Notes under the pieces: model-generated
Databases searched by the model: none
The model's input: the letters and a program-made list of their open reading frames with translations, nothing else
Told to the model about the DNA's origin: nothing
Position numbers and translations under genes: made by a program
Shown here: positions 17,012 to 25,925 of the stretch, piece after piece
How positions within the stretch are numbered: position 1 is the first letter of the stretch
Layout: each line of letters starts with the position of its first letter
Assembly (NCBI GenBank): GCA_017472225.1
Contig: JAFUQS010000106.1
Coordinates: forward strand, 1-49,237
Source of the DNA: Clostridia bacterium
GTDB taxonomy: Bacteria > Bacillota > Clostridia > Oscillospirales > Acutalibacteraceae
Direction: 5' to 3'
DNA length: 49,237 bases

Positions 17012-19252
17012 ATGAGACAGATTATCAATCTCAACCGTAAATGGTCTTTCACCAAAGACTTTGCAGAAATCCCTGCTGCAATTGACAGCAAGTGGAATTT
17101 TGTAAATCTTCCCCATTCCTGGAACGCAATTGACGGCCAGGACGGTGACAACGACTACTATCGTGGCACTTGCCTTTATATGAAGGAAATCAAAAAAGAG
17201 GACCTTCCCGAAGCAGAAAAATACTATCTTGAAATCAAGGGTGCAAATTCATCAGCTGATGTTTTTGTAAACGGCAAGAAAAAAGCTCACCACGACGGCG
17301 GCTACTCAACCTGGAGAGTTGACATCACAGATGATATCGGCATTTCAACAATGGTAGCAATTGCTGTTGACAACAGCGCAAATGAAACAGTTTATCCTCA
17401 GATGGCTGACTTCACCTTCTATGGCGGTCTTTACAGAGATGTTAACCTTATCTGTGTTTCAGAATCACACTTTGACCTTGACTACTACGGCTGCCCCGGT
17501 ATTATGGTTACTCCCGCAGTAGATGGTGCAAACGCTAAGGTAGAAATTGAAGCATTCCTTACAAACGCTAAGGAAGGTCAGAGCCTTAAATTCACAGTTC
17601 TTGACGCAGAAGGCAACATTGTTGCAGAAAAATCACAGTGTGTATGCTGCGAAAAGAAAGCTGTTTTCGACATTGAAAATGTACACCTCTGGCACGGCAG
17701 AAAGGACCCGTACCTTTACACCGCAGCTGCAGAGCTTATTTCAGACGGTAAGGTTATTGACAATGTTTCAGCCCGCTTCGGCTGCAGAACATTCGAAATT
17801 GATCCTGACAGAGGCTTTATTCTCAACGGTGAAGAATATCCCCTTCGTGGTGTATCACGCCATCAGGACCGCTGGGGCTTAGGTAATGCACTTCTTCCTG
17901 AGCATCATAAGGAAGATATGGACCTTATCTGCGAGGTTGGTGCAACAACAATCCGTCTTGCTCACTATCAGCACGATCAGTACTTCTACGACCTCTGCGA
18001 TGAAAGAGGTATGGTAATCTGGGCAGAAATTCCTTATATTTCAAAGCATATGCCCACAGCCCGTGAAAATACAATATCACAGATGAAGGAGCTTATCGTT
18101 CAGAACTACAACCATCCGTCAATCGTTGTATGGGGACTTTCAAATGAAATCAGTATGAACGGTGCTGATGACGACCTTGTTGAAAATCATCACATTCTTA
18201 ATGACCTTTGTCACGAAATGGATAAGACAAGACTTACCACAATGGCTGTTGTTTCAATGTGTGACATCAATGACCCCTATGTTCAGATTCCCGATACCGT
18301 TTCCTATAACCACTACTTCGGTTGGTACGGCGGAGAGACTTCAATGAACGGTCCCTGGCTTGATAACTTCCACAAGACCTTCCCCACACTCCCCATCGGT
18401 ATGAGTGAATATGGCTGTGAAGCACTTGACTGGCACACATCAAAGCCGACACAGGGCGACTACACAGAAGAATATCAGGCATACTATCACGAAGAGCTTA
18501 TCAAGCAGCTTTTCACAAGAAAGTATCTTTGGGCTACTCACGTATGGAATATGTTTGACTTCGGCGCAGACGCAAGAAACGAAGGCGGTGAAAACGGACA
18601 GAATCACAAGGGTCTTGTAACCTTTGACAGAAAATATAAGAAGGATTCCTTCTATGCATATAAGGCATGGCTTTCCGATGATCCCTTTGTTCATATCTGC
18701 GGCAAGAGATATGTTGACAGAGTTGAAGATGTAACAAAGGTTACAGTATATTCAAACCTTCCCGAGGTTGAGCTGTTCGCAAACGGACAGAGCCTTGGCA
18801 AAAAGACATCTGATGTACACTTCTTCTATTTTGACGTACCTAATGCCGGTGAAACAGTCCTTACTGCAAAAGCAGGCGACTGCACAGATGAAAGCGTAAT
18901 CAGAAAGGTAGACACCTTCAACGAAAATTACAGACTTAAGGAAAAGGGTGCTGTTCTCAACTGGTTTGACATCACAGAGGTTGACGGTTATTACTCACTC
19001 AACGACAAAATGGGCGATGTTCTCAGAAGTGAAGAAGGCAGAGCTCTCTTCCAGGGCATTATGGCTCAGGCAGGCATTGGTGCAGGTGCAACTGCCGCAG
19101 GCTTTGAAATGAACGAAAATATGATGCAGATGATGAACGGCTTTACCGTTATCAGACTCACATCACTTCTCGGTATGACAGGTCTTAAAATGACTAAGGA
19201 ACAGCTCCTTGCAATGAACGCTCAGCTTAACAAAATCAAAAAGCCTGAATAA
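17012..19252 (+). CDS. GH2 glycoside hydrolase, probably beta-galactosidase
   Basis: 746 residues without a signal peptide, so cytoplasmic. Domains in order: sugar-binding jelly roll (about 1-150), immunoglobulin-like (150-262), TIM barrel from about 265, then C-terminal beta domains. Acid/base E379 is in G-L-S-N-E and nucleophile E466 in M-S-E-Y-G. The C-terminal 90 residues are a helical, Met-rich tail (about 660-746) with no clear homology. The gene follows a GPH transporter and its AraC regulator, forming an import-and-cleave unit. Beta-glucuronidase is possible within the family; the substrate is inferred. Confidence 0.88.
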   Translation: MRQIINLNRKWSFTKDFAEIPAAIDSKWNFVNLPHSWNAIDGQDGDNDYYRGTCLYMKEIKKEDLPEAEKYYLEIKGANSSADVFVNGKKKAHHDGGYSTWRVDITDDIGISTMVAIAVDNSANETVYPQMADFTFYGGLYRDVNLICVSESHFDLDYYGCPGIMVTPAVDGANAKVEIEAFLTNAKEGQSLKFTVLDAEGNIVAEKSQCVCCEKKAVFDIENVHLWHGRKDPYLYTAAAELISDGKVIDNVSARFGCRTFEIDPDRGFILNGEEYPLRGVSRHQDRWGLGNALLPEHHKEDMDLICEVGATTIRLAHYQHDQYFYDLCDERGMVIWAEIPYISKHMPTARENTISQMKELIVQNYNHPSIVVWGLSNEISMNGADDDLVENHHILNDLCHEMDKTRLTTMAVVSMCDINDPYVQIPDTVSYNHYFGWYGGETSMNGPWLDNFHKTFPTLPIGMSEYGCEALDWHTSKPTQGDYTEEYQAYYHEELIKQLFTRKYLWATHVWNMFDFGADARNEGGENGQNHKGLVTFDRKYKKDSFYAYKAWLSDDPFVHICGKRYVDRVEDVTKVTVYSNLPEVELFANGQSLGKKTSDVHFFYFDVPNAGETVLTAKAGDCTDESVIRKVDTFNENYRLKEKGAVLNWFDITEVDGYYSLNDKMGDVLRSEEGRALFQGIMAQAGIGAGATAAGFEMNENMMQMMNGFTVIRLTSLLGMTGLKMTKEQLLAMNAQLNKIKKPE

Positions 19253-19273
19253 TTGCTTGCATAATCAGTATAC

Positions 19274-19300
19274 AAAAGAGCACCCGTTGGGTGCTCTTTT
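19274..19300 (+). terminator. Terminator of the GH2 operon
   Basis: Twelve-bp stem AAAAGAGCACCC/GGGTGCTCTTTT with a GTT loop. Confidence 0.9.
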
Positions 19301-19439
19301 TGCATCTTAAAAATATCTGTCTGCTGTTTATCTTTTTGAATTGCTGTGCTATACTGAAAAAAAGAGGTCAAAAAAATAAGGAATACACCCTTTTTCAACC
19401 GTATAATAAGTGAAAGGATAAATCAGGAGGAAAAACCAT

Positions 19440-19985
19440 ATGTTTAACGGTGAAAGTAGCTACCGCCGTTTTCTGAATGGTGATGAAAGTGCCTTTGAGG
19501 AAATAATGAGAGAATACCGGGACAGTCTGACATTTTTCATCAACAGATATGTTAATGATTATGATGCTGCCGAGGATATCGCCATTGATGTTTTTATGTA
19601 CATAATAGTTCACCCGAACCGCTATAACTTTAAAGTGAGCCTTAAAACCTATCTTTTTATGCTTGGCAGAAGTCGTGCCCTTGATTATCTGAGAAAGAGA
19701 AAAAGACGCAGTGAAGCTTTCTTATCTGAGCATACAAAAGAAGTAAGTTATGACTTCGAAAGCCTTATTGAGAAAGACGAAAAGCGAAGAATTCTATATT
19801 CAGCAATAGACTCACTGGCAGATGATATGCGTGTTGCTATTCATCTTGTTTATTTTGAAGAGCTTACCTACAAAGAAGCGGCAGTTATTATGAAAAAAAG
19901 CGTCAAACAGGTGGATAATCTCATTTACCGTGGCAAAAAGGAGCTTTCAGCCGTTTTGGGAAAGGAAGGTGAGCTTCTGCTATGA
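19440..19985 (+). CDS. RNA polymerase sigma factor, ECF type
   Basis: 181 residues. Region 2 is clear (D-A-A-E-D-I-A-I-D-V-F-M-Y-I, then R-S-R-A-L-D-Y-L-R-K-R-K-R) and region 4 follows (L-T-Y-K-E-A-A-V-I-M-K-K-S-V-K-Q-V-D-N-L-I-Y-R-G-K-K). Start is ATG behind CAGGAGG. The next gene overlaps its end by four bases (ATGA). With the three following membrane proteins it forms a four-gene unit, a parallel to the sigma operon at the left edge of the window. Confidence 0.9.
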   Translation: MFNGESSYRRFLNGDESAFEEIMREYRDSLTFFINRYVNDYDAAEDIAIDVFMYIIVHPNRYNFKVSLKTYLFMLGRSRALDYLRKRKRRSEAFLSEHTKEVSYDFESLIEKDEKRRILYSAIDSLADDMRVAIHLVYFEELTYKEAAVIMKKSVKQVDNLIYRGKKELSAVLGKEGELLL

Positions 19986-20566
19986 GAAGAACAGACGAAC
20001 AATTTATAAATGAAGTATATTTAAGACGGGATAAATATAAAAAGAAGAAAAAACAAAGGAACACCTTGTTGGCTTTTCTTGTTCCCATATTGGTTTCAGG
20101 AGCTTTTCTGCTTCCCGCAATGTTGCCGGCATCGGCATCTGAAAAATCAGAAACAGACTTGTCAGTTGTGACAGATACACCTCCTGAAAACCAAAGTCCC
20201 GCTTATCCGCCGGGAACGATTATTATTTATGTTTCAGACTTTGATTCTTCAGAAAGTGTTTTTGACATTGTCAGTGTTGAAGCTGTGAATCTCATTGAAA
20301 AAATCATTGAACAGGAAAATCCGTATTCAAGTATTTCGGATGACACTGCAGCAGAACCTTCTCAAGGTAATTCTGACAGCAAAAGCAGAACGGACACCGG
20401 AGAAAAAATCTGCGCAGTAAAATACTTTTCAGGAGACAATATTCCGGGACACTACCATACCTTCACACTTTATGAAAAAGGTATTTTAGATGAAGATACC
20501 GACATCTGGTACAATATGACAAGTGAAAAGGTTACAGAACTGAAATCTCTTTTAGGGCTTAATTGA
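19982..20566 (+). CDS. Putative anti-sigma-like membrane protein
   Basis: 194 residues. A basic cytoplasmic N-terminus of about 28 residues (Y-K-K-K-K-K-Q-R-N), one membrane segment around 29-50, then an outer domain with a low-complexity Ser/Pro/Glu linker and a C-terminal globular part (about 135-194). The ATGA overlap with the sigma gene implies translational coupling, as is usual for sigma/anti-sigma pairs. The cytoplasmic part is very short for a sigma-binding domain, so the role is uncertain. Confidence 0.7.
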   Translation: MRRTDEQFINEVYLRRDKYKKKKKQRNTLLAFLVPILVSGAFLLPAMLPASASEKSETDLSVVTDTPPENQSPAYPPGTIIIYVSDFDSSESVFDIVSVEAVNLIEKIIEQENPYSSISDDTAAEPSQGNSDSKSRTDTGEKICAVKYFSGDNIPGHYHTFTLYEKGILDEDTDIWYNMTSEKVTELKSLLGLN

Positions 20567-20583
20567 AAAAAGGAGGTTAAAAG

Positions 20584-21513
20584 ATGAAAAAGAAGCTGTT
20601 AAAAATTGCGTTGACGGTTATGGCATTTTGTCTGATCTTTACTTTCAATGCTTCGGCAGATACGGGTCCTAAACCGTCGGTGAATATCACTTTCCACAAT
20701 ATGGGAAGTGAAAAATGCTATGCAACACTCTTATCTGACTCCGATTCCTCCGGTCCTGCGAGGGCTTGGAACGGCAAGGAGGCACCTGATTACTATGTGT
20801 GGGAGGGTGATGGTGTTGAATATAACGAAGATGACAGTCTGCACAAGGACATCTGGCAGAAAATGGCAGATTATACCGATTCCGACGGGTACTATTTTTT
20901 GCAGAGAATATGGCGTGTTGATGAAACCAAAGAGCTTAAATGGACCTACTATCCGCCCGACACATTCAAGCTCCTGCTCTATTACCCCAAAACCGATACT
21001 TTTGTTTCAAGCGGGATTTATGAAAGTTATGCCTTTGACAGTTACTTCACCGTCAATATGGAAGGCATCACAATAGCCGAGGTGAACCATCCTCAGGAAA
21101 ATTCCACCCCCTTATGCGGCACAGTAACAGCCGAAGAAAGCTATGATTATAAGTGGGAAGCTATATCCTTGCTCGCAAGAATTCTCATCACTATTTTACT
21201 TGAAACAGGCATTGCACTTCTTTTCTCTTACAAAACAAAAAAAGAACTGACTATCATAGGTATAGTAAACATTGTAACGCAAATTATTCTGAATGTGGCT
21301 TTGAACATAATCAACTATCAGGACGGTTATATGGCTTTCACAGCTTATTATATTTTCCTCGAAATTGTTGTTTTTGCTCTTGAAGCAGCTATTTACTGTG
21401 CAAGACTTAAAAGCAAGAAAAAAAGCCGCAATATTCTCTATGCACTCACATCAAATGCAATATCCTTCGGTGTAGGACTGTGGCTCGCACATATTATTCC
21501 CGGTATATTTTAA
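20584..21513 (+). CDS. Hypothetical membrane protein with signal peptide
   Basis: 309 residues. Signal peptide at 1-25 ending A-S-A, an extracytoplasmic domain of about 170 residues rich in Tyr, Trp and Asp, then four membrane segments (about 195-215, 222-244, 250-272 and 282-305). No family recognised. Same operon as the second sigma factor, 17 bases after the previous gene. It may be a receptor or a target of that sigma system (inference). Confidence 0.7.
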   Translation: MKKKLLKIALTVMAFCLIFTFNASADTGPKPSVNITFHNMGSEKCYATLLSDSDSSGPARAWNGKEAPDYYVWEGDGVEYNEDDSLHKDIWQKMADYTDSDGYYFLQRIWRVDETKELKWTYYPPDTFKLLLYYPKTDTFVSSGIYESYAFDSYFTVNMEGITIAEVNHPQENSTPLCGTVTAEESYDYKWEAISLLARILITILLETGIALLFSYKTKKELTIIGIVNIVTQIILNVALNIINYQDGYMAFTAYYIFLEIVVFALEAAIYCARLKSKKKSRNILYALTSNAISFGVGLWLAHIIPGIF

Positions 21514-21525
21514 GGAGGTTAAAAG

Positions 21526-22146
21526 ATGAAAAAGAAAACAAAATTATTTATCCTTATTCTTATTATTCTTCTTTTGATACCGGTGCCAAACGGTACACTT
21601 AAAGACGGAGGCACAAAAACCTTTACTGCTCTGACATATAAAATTGTTTCATGGAACAGGCTTGTTGATGCTGAAAACATTTATTCGAAAACTGAATTTT
21701 ACATCTTTCCCTTGAATTTTTTTGGTGTTGACAGATTGTGGAATATAAAAAACAGAGCTGTAGCCGAAGCCAACAGCACACAAGAATCTGAAACTGCTGA
21801 AGCTGTGTGCCCTGTTGACCATTCACCTGCAAAGGAAGAACAGAATGTTCCCGATGCCTATGAAGGCGGCTGGTGCGGCAACACTCAGGCAACAATTGTC
21901 GTTAAAGGAAAAGAGTATACCTTCATGATGGATGGCTCAATAACCCTCAACGCTCTTTATCTGAATCACAGCTTTAAGGATAAAATCTGTGAGTGTGATG
22001 ACGGAATTCAGATAAAAACCGAAAAGGGTAATTATACTGTCAATCTTGAAAAGTACTTTATCAGAAGCGATAAGGGTCAGGGACAACTGACAGAAGAACA
22101 AGCAAAAGAAATTAAAGAAATAATAGAAAGACAGACCGCAAATTAA
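21526..22146 (+). CDS. Hypothetical membrane-anchored protein
   Basis: 206 residues. One N-terminal hydrophobic segment (about 5-20) anchors an outer domain. No family recognised. Its ribosome site and first codons are the same as those of the preceding gene over about 24 bases (GGAGGTTAAAAG then ATGAAAAAGAA), suggesting the translation start was copied. Last gene of the sigma operon before a hairpin terminator. Confidence 0.65.
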   Translation: MKKKTKLFILILIILLLIPVPNGTLKDGGTKTFTALTYKIVSWNRLVDAENIYSKTEFYIFPLNFFGVDRLWNIKNRAVAEANSTQESETAEAVCPVDHSPAKEEQNVPDAYEGGWCGNTQATIVVKGKEYTFMMDGSITLNALYLNHSFKDKICECDDGIQIKTEKGNYTVNLEKYFIRSDKGQGQLTEEQAKEIKEIIERQTAN

Positions 22147-22160
22147 AATGCGGTCTTTTG
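22133..22160. terminator. Terminator between the sigma operon and sodC
   Basis: Stem AGACCGCA/TGCGGTCT with an eight-base A/T loop, then TTT on the plus strand. Its first arm overlaps the last codons of the upstream gene. Confidence 0.7.
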
Positions 22161-22161
22161 A

Positions 22162-22668
22162 TTATATACAGCTTTTGATAATACCGCAGGCGATTTTTTC
22201 TCCGGCATTTCCCGAAGGCTGACTTGTGAAATCATCAGTCCCCGAATGAATAATAACCGTTTTGCCGATGATTTCCCTGACAGAAAATCTGTCTGTAAGA
22301 AACACAGACAAAGCATAGCCTCTGTTTCCGAATAAAGGCGGCATATCCCCTGCATGAAACGGATGCACACATCCCTTCGGATTATAATGGGTCAGCGAAT
22401 TTGCAAACGGGTCATCATTATTCCCGCTACATTCTGAGCCCTCATGTATATGAAAAGCAAAAACAGAGTTATTACACTTACCTTCAAGATATGGTAAGCC
22501 TTCAATTTCACTCACAACAACAGCACCGTACCCGGTTTTGTAAAACCGTACGATGCCGTTAATTTCAGGATATTTCTCTCCCCCTTTAATCATTGCTGCG
22601 GCATGGGGAGATTTTTCCGTTAAGAAGGATAAGTTCAGAAAACCGCTGCCACAGAATCTGTTCATCAT
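22162..22668 (-). CDS. sodC: Cu/Zn superoxide dismutase family protein
   Basis: 168 residues from the ATG at 22668, which follows AAAGGTGG; the frame extends upstream but would overlap the neighbouring gene. All metal ligands are present by position: copper H73, H75, H94 and H141, zinc H94, H102, H105 and D108, with the C80-C161 pair matching the structural disulfide. The G-N-A-G-E-K-I-A-C-G ending is typical. It would dismutate superoxide. There is no signal peptide, whereas bacterial SodC is usually exported, so it may be cytoplasmic or lack the oxidised disulfide. Located 46 bases after the bile salt hydrolase gene, on the same strand. Confidence 0.85.
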   Translation of the reverse strand: MMNRFCGSGFLNLSFLTEKSPHAAAMIKGGEKYPEINGIVRFYKTGYGAVVVSEIEGLPYLEGKCNNSVFAFHIHEGSECSGNNDDPFANSLTHYNPKGCVHPFHAGDMPPLFGNRGYALSVFLTDRFSVREIIGKTVIIHSGTDDFTSQPSGNAGEKIACGIIKSCI

Positions 22669-22714
22669 AATAATACCACCTTTCACAATAGCATTATATG
22701 ACAAATAGCCTTTT

Positions 22715-23686
22715 TCAGTTAACAACTCTGATTTCACCGCTATGCTTCATCGGATAAACCTTAAGGCGGTTGCTGTCCAGGTCTGCCTTGTGCATATCAA
22801 CTGCCCTGACAGTACTGTTATAATAGGTAGTGTAATAATAAACTCCGCTGTCTGTGTTGCAGCAGGAGGAATAAACCGTGTATTCATATTTCCCGTCAGG
22901 CAGCTTAACTGCGCCCTTTTGCTGACACACTGAATTAAGAACATGAAAAAACTGACTCACACTTTTTATTTCGCTGATTTTCGGCAAAGCCTTCTGCTTT
23001 GTGAATACCGCCCTGACAAACCGTGACATTGAAGACAAATCCCCGGGGAGCCCCATTGCACCCATTCCCCTGCTGTAAGCTTTGAGGTCAACAGACGGAA
23101 GAAATGTATTTTCCGGCAGACTCTCTGAAAGCGACATATAATTATTGAGGTTAAACATCTGCATTGGAAATTCAGGACTGTTGGTGAGCACACCAACGGG
23201 ATTTTCATAAATTTTCAGCACACTGTCGCAAGGCTCAACGGTAAGGCTGTCCCGTGAATCTGATATCAGCCAATGAAGGGGTGAAGCCTTGAATTTTTCA
23301 CTGAAGTTCATTTTTGTTATGGTGGTGTGTCTGAGAAGGCTTTTAACATCACGCACCGTTTCACATTGTGCAAGTATCCACGGTATAAATTCAAAGGAAG
23401 CCACATTATCACTGCCCAGAAGCTCCTCGGAATACACGGCTTCAGGAAAATTCAACGCTGCTGCAGAAAGTCCCCTTTCATTTGTACCGTCATAATAAAG
23501 AGGAGTTCCGTTTTCCACAATTGCCGTGCCGATAAAGGCATGGTGCTTTTTCATCTCCCCTGCCCTTCTGAAATAAAGCGGAAAATTTCTCGGAGTTATA
23601 ACCACACTTTCATTAAGTGTATATTCAAGATCAAGATTTCTGCCGAAATAGTGTTCACGCATTTTCATGCTTACTGCCGTACACAC
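22715..23686 (-). CDS. bsh: Bile salt hydrolase (choloylglycine hydrolase)
   Basis: 323 residues. Removes glycine or taurine from conjugated bile acids. It is an N-terminal nucleophile hydrolase: C2 directly follows the GTG-coded Met, which fixes the start at 23686 behind GAGGTGA. Other active-site residues fit the Clostridium perfringens enzyme: R16, D19, N79, N169 (V-L-T-N-S-P) and R222 (S-R-F-V-R). The segment G-L-P-G-D and the Y-Y-Y-T-T-Y C-terminal block are also shared. Penicillin V acylase is the alternative within the family; the resemblance is closer to bile salt hydrolases. Confidence 0.88.
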   Translation of the reverse strand: MCTAVSMKMREHYFGRNLDLEYTLNESVVITPRNFPLYFRRAGEMKKHHAFIGTAIVENGTPLYYDGTNERGLSAAALNFPEAVYSEELLGSDNVASFEFIPWILAQCETVRDVKSLLRHTTITKMNFSEKFKASPLHWLISDSRDSLTVEPCDSVLKIYENPVGVLTNSPEFPMQMFNLNNYMSLSESLPENTFLPSVDLKAYSRGMGAMGLPGDLSSMSRFVRAVFTKQKALPKISEIKSVSQFFHVLNSVCQQKGAVKLPDGKYEYTVYSSCCNTDSGVYYYTTYYNSTVRAVDMHKADLDSNRLKVYPMKHSGEIRVVN

Positions 23687-23752
23687 AATAAATCACCTCT
23701 GTGTTGTTTTTGGCATTTTTTCGGCATTTTAGACGCAAGTGACTTAAACCTC

Positions 23753-23781
23753 TTGCATTATTCGTTCCGTCATTATATAAT
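23753..23781 (+). promoter_or_regulatory. Promoter of GH43
   Basis: TTGCAT (23753-23758), 17-base spacer, perfect TATAAT (23776-23781), about 30 bases before the ATG at 23813. Confidence 0.65.
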
Positions 23782-23812
23782 CAGTAATAACTTTATTTAC
23801 AGGAGATACATT

Positions 23813-24760
23813 ATGCATTTATTAAAGGTTGACAAAGAACATTACGTAGGTCAGGCTGACCCCTACATTTTAAAAAGCAATGGCAGATATTATATCTATG
23901 TTACAGGTCATGACGGAATTTATGCTTATCAGTCTGACTCCCTTTTTGAAAATTGGGAGTATTATGGTGTTGTTATGACCGTACCTGACCACAATTCCTT
24001 CTGGGCACCGAGTGTTATTGAAATCGACGGCAGATTCTATATGTATAATTCAATTGAAATTTATAACGATGAGCCCGATAAGGGCGGCCACCGTGGAGCA
24101 ATGCATGTTTCCGTTGCCGATAATCCCCTCGGTCCCTTCACCGGCACAAGGCAGATTCTGCATCCCTTTTCAATTGATTCTCACATTGTGCAGAACGAAG
24201 CAGGTCTTTTCCTTTTCTATTCATCCAATAAGTTTGAGGGTGAAAGAATAGGCACCTGCATTTATGTGGACAAAATGCTTGATCCGTTCACCCCTGCCGG
24301 AAACCCCGTTCTGGTGCTTGAGCCCACACTTGACGAGGATATTTACAGAAGAGACCGCTACAAAAAAGGTCAGCATTGGCACACCATTGAAGGCGCCTTC
24401 TATTTCAAGGAGGGAGATTGGCAATATCTTATGTATTCGGGAAACTGCTTTGAGCAGCCAACCTATTACATCGGCTACGCCAGAGCCAGAACAAATGAAA
24501 CAGATCTGACAAAAATCAAATTTGAAAAATATCCCGACCCCGACACATATCATCCCGTTCTCAGTGCCAATGACTTTGAAGAAGGCACAGGACACCACTC
24601 AATGATCAAGCATGACGGTCAGTGGTATGCGGTTTATCATGCAAGGGATTATGAAAACACCGATGGCGCAAACGCCTTTGACGCACGAAATGCAAGAATA
24701 TGCAAGCTTAATGTCAACGACGGTGTAATTACTGCAGAAAGATATAAAGAGCACATATAA
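23813..24760 (+). CDS. GH43 glycoside hydrolase (arabinosidase/xylosidase type)
   Basis: 315 residues from the ATG at 23813 behind AGGAG; the frame stays open far upstream but that part lies antisense to bsh. Five-bladed propeller fold with the three family acids: base D16 (Q-A-D-P-Y), pKa modulator D122 (S-I-D-S-H) and acid E193 (T-I-E-G-A). No signal peptide, so it acts on imported oligosaccharides, probably arabino- or xylo-oligomers. Single gene with its own promoter and terminator. Confidence 0.87.
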   Translation: MHLLKVDKEHYVGQADPYILKSNGRYYIYVTGHDGIYAYQSDSLFENWEYYGVVMTVPDHNSFWAPSVIEIDGRFYMYNSIEIYNDEPDKGGHRGAMHVSVADNPLGPFTGTRQILHPFSIDSHIVQNEAGLFLFYSSNKFEGERIGTCIYVDKMLDPFTPAGNPVLVLEPTLDEDIYRRDRYKKGQHWHTIEGAFYFKEGDWQYLMYSGNCFEQPTYYIGYARARTNETDLTKIKFEKYPDPDTYHPVLSANDFEEGTGHHSMIKHDGQWYAVYHARDYENTDGANAFDARNARICKLNVNDGVITAERYKEHI

Positions 24761-24832
24761 ACAAAAGCTTCCGTTCGGGGAACACTTTGCAAGGAATTTG
24801 AGTTGGCTGTTTTCTGCCGGAAGATTGCAAAA

Positions 24833-24872
24833 ATGAGCTGTAAAAAACATAAGTTTTTTTACAGCTCATTTT
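24833..24872. terminator. Terminator after GH43
   Basis: Stem ATGAGCTGTAAAAAAC with its complement, loop ATAA, then TTTTTT. The arm is the same 16 bases as in the terminator at 6014. Confidence 0.85.
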
Positions 24873-24926
24873 TTGTCATTTCATTTTAATCGAAAAACAG
24901 CTTCGCACCTCAATATGCCTTCAGCC

Positions 24927-25916
24927 TCACACACAAAGCTCTGTTACTTTTTCAAAATATGCATCAATGTTCTCCCACTTTGCTTCAGCAGGGATATCAC
25001 ACCCCGATGAAATCATAAAATTTTCATAAGCAGAACATTCATCAAATAACTTACGGACACTGTTTCTTATATCCTCAGGTGTACCGTTTTTGAAAAGCAC
25101 CGGGTCAATATTGCCCATAACTATACTGTCTTCAGGCATGGTTGGTATAATATTTTTCAGCTCAACAGCATTACCGAAATGGTAAATATCAGCTTCAAGA
25201 GTCCCTATTTCCTTTGTCATATCCTTCACTGCATTTCCGCAGTTATGATAACAGACAATAAAATCTTCATCATTAACCGAATCAAAAATCTCTTTCACAA
25301 AGGGCACGGAGAACTCTGCGTTAAGACCCGGTGAAAGCAGACCTGCGGCAGGCTCTGCCAGAATAACACCATCTGCCCCTGCCTTCTTAAAAGCCTTTAT
25401 ATATTCGATAATAAATTCAGTTGCTTTGGAAAGCAGAATTTTTACTTCCTCGGGGCTGTCGTAGCACTCCATCATCAGTTCTGTCATGTCAAAAAGTCTG
25501 CCCGCAAGGGAATAAGGTCCGATTACACCACATAAAACAGGTATATCTTTAATTTCTTCTTTTGCAAGTTTTATACCGTTTATACAGATTTCAGCTCTGC
25601 CGGAATATACAGACGGAACAGTAATACTTCCGGCATCTGCAATATCGTCGATTATCCCTTTTCTTACCGTAGGAACATCACGGTCATAGAAAACAATTTC
25701 CGCACCGAAGGCTTCAGCTTCAACGGATAAGTCCATCATATTAAGCGATGCCCCGATATTACAACGCTCTTTTATCGCCTTCATACCTTCGACCTGTGTT
25801 TCTGCACTTTCAAGCAGCTCTCTTACACTTATACCAAGAAGCTGAACAGACGGAAAGGACAGAATTGGTATTGTTTTGGATTTATTATATAATATTTGTT
25901 TTGCTTTATCTTTCAT
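24927..25916 (-). CDS. URO-D-fold corrinoid methyltransferase (MtaA/MtbA-like)
   Basis: 329 residues. Uroporphyrinogen-decarboxylase fold used by cobalamin-dependent methyltransferases. The zinc/thiol site is visible as H224-N-C226-G and C306 in S-S-G-C-D-I-P, the pattern of MtbA/MtaA enzymes that move a methyl group between a corrinoid protein and a thiol or folate acceptor. True HemE lacks this H-x-C...C site. It ends the operon, 9 bases after the corrinoid protein gene. The acceptor in this organism is unknown. Confidence 0.8.
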   Translation of the reverse strand: MKDKAKQILYNKSKTIPILSFPSVQLLGISVRELLESAETQVEGMKAIKERCNIGASLNMMDLSVEAEAFGAEIVFYDRDVPTVRKGIIDDIADAGSITVPSVYSGRAEICINGIKLAKEEIKDIPVLCGVIGPYSLAGRLFDMTELMMECYDSPEEVKILLSKATEFIIEYIKAFKKAGADGVILAEPAAGLLSPGLNAEFSVPFVKEIFDSVNDEDFIVCYHNCGNAVKDMTKEIGTLEADIYHFGNAVELKNIIPTMPEDSIVMGNIDPVLFKNGTPEDIRNSVRKLFDECSAYENFMISSGCDIPAEAKWENIDAYFEKVTELCV

Positions 25917-25925
25917 TTAATCACC

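Noticed and set aside
23327-23812. 160-residue N-terminal extension of the GH43 protein
   Set aside because: It is antisense to bsh, includes the promoter, and the ATG at 23813 has a proper ribosome site next to the first conserved residues.
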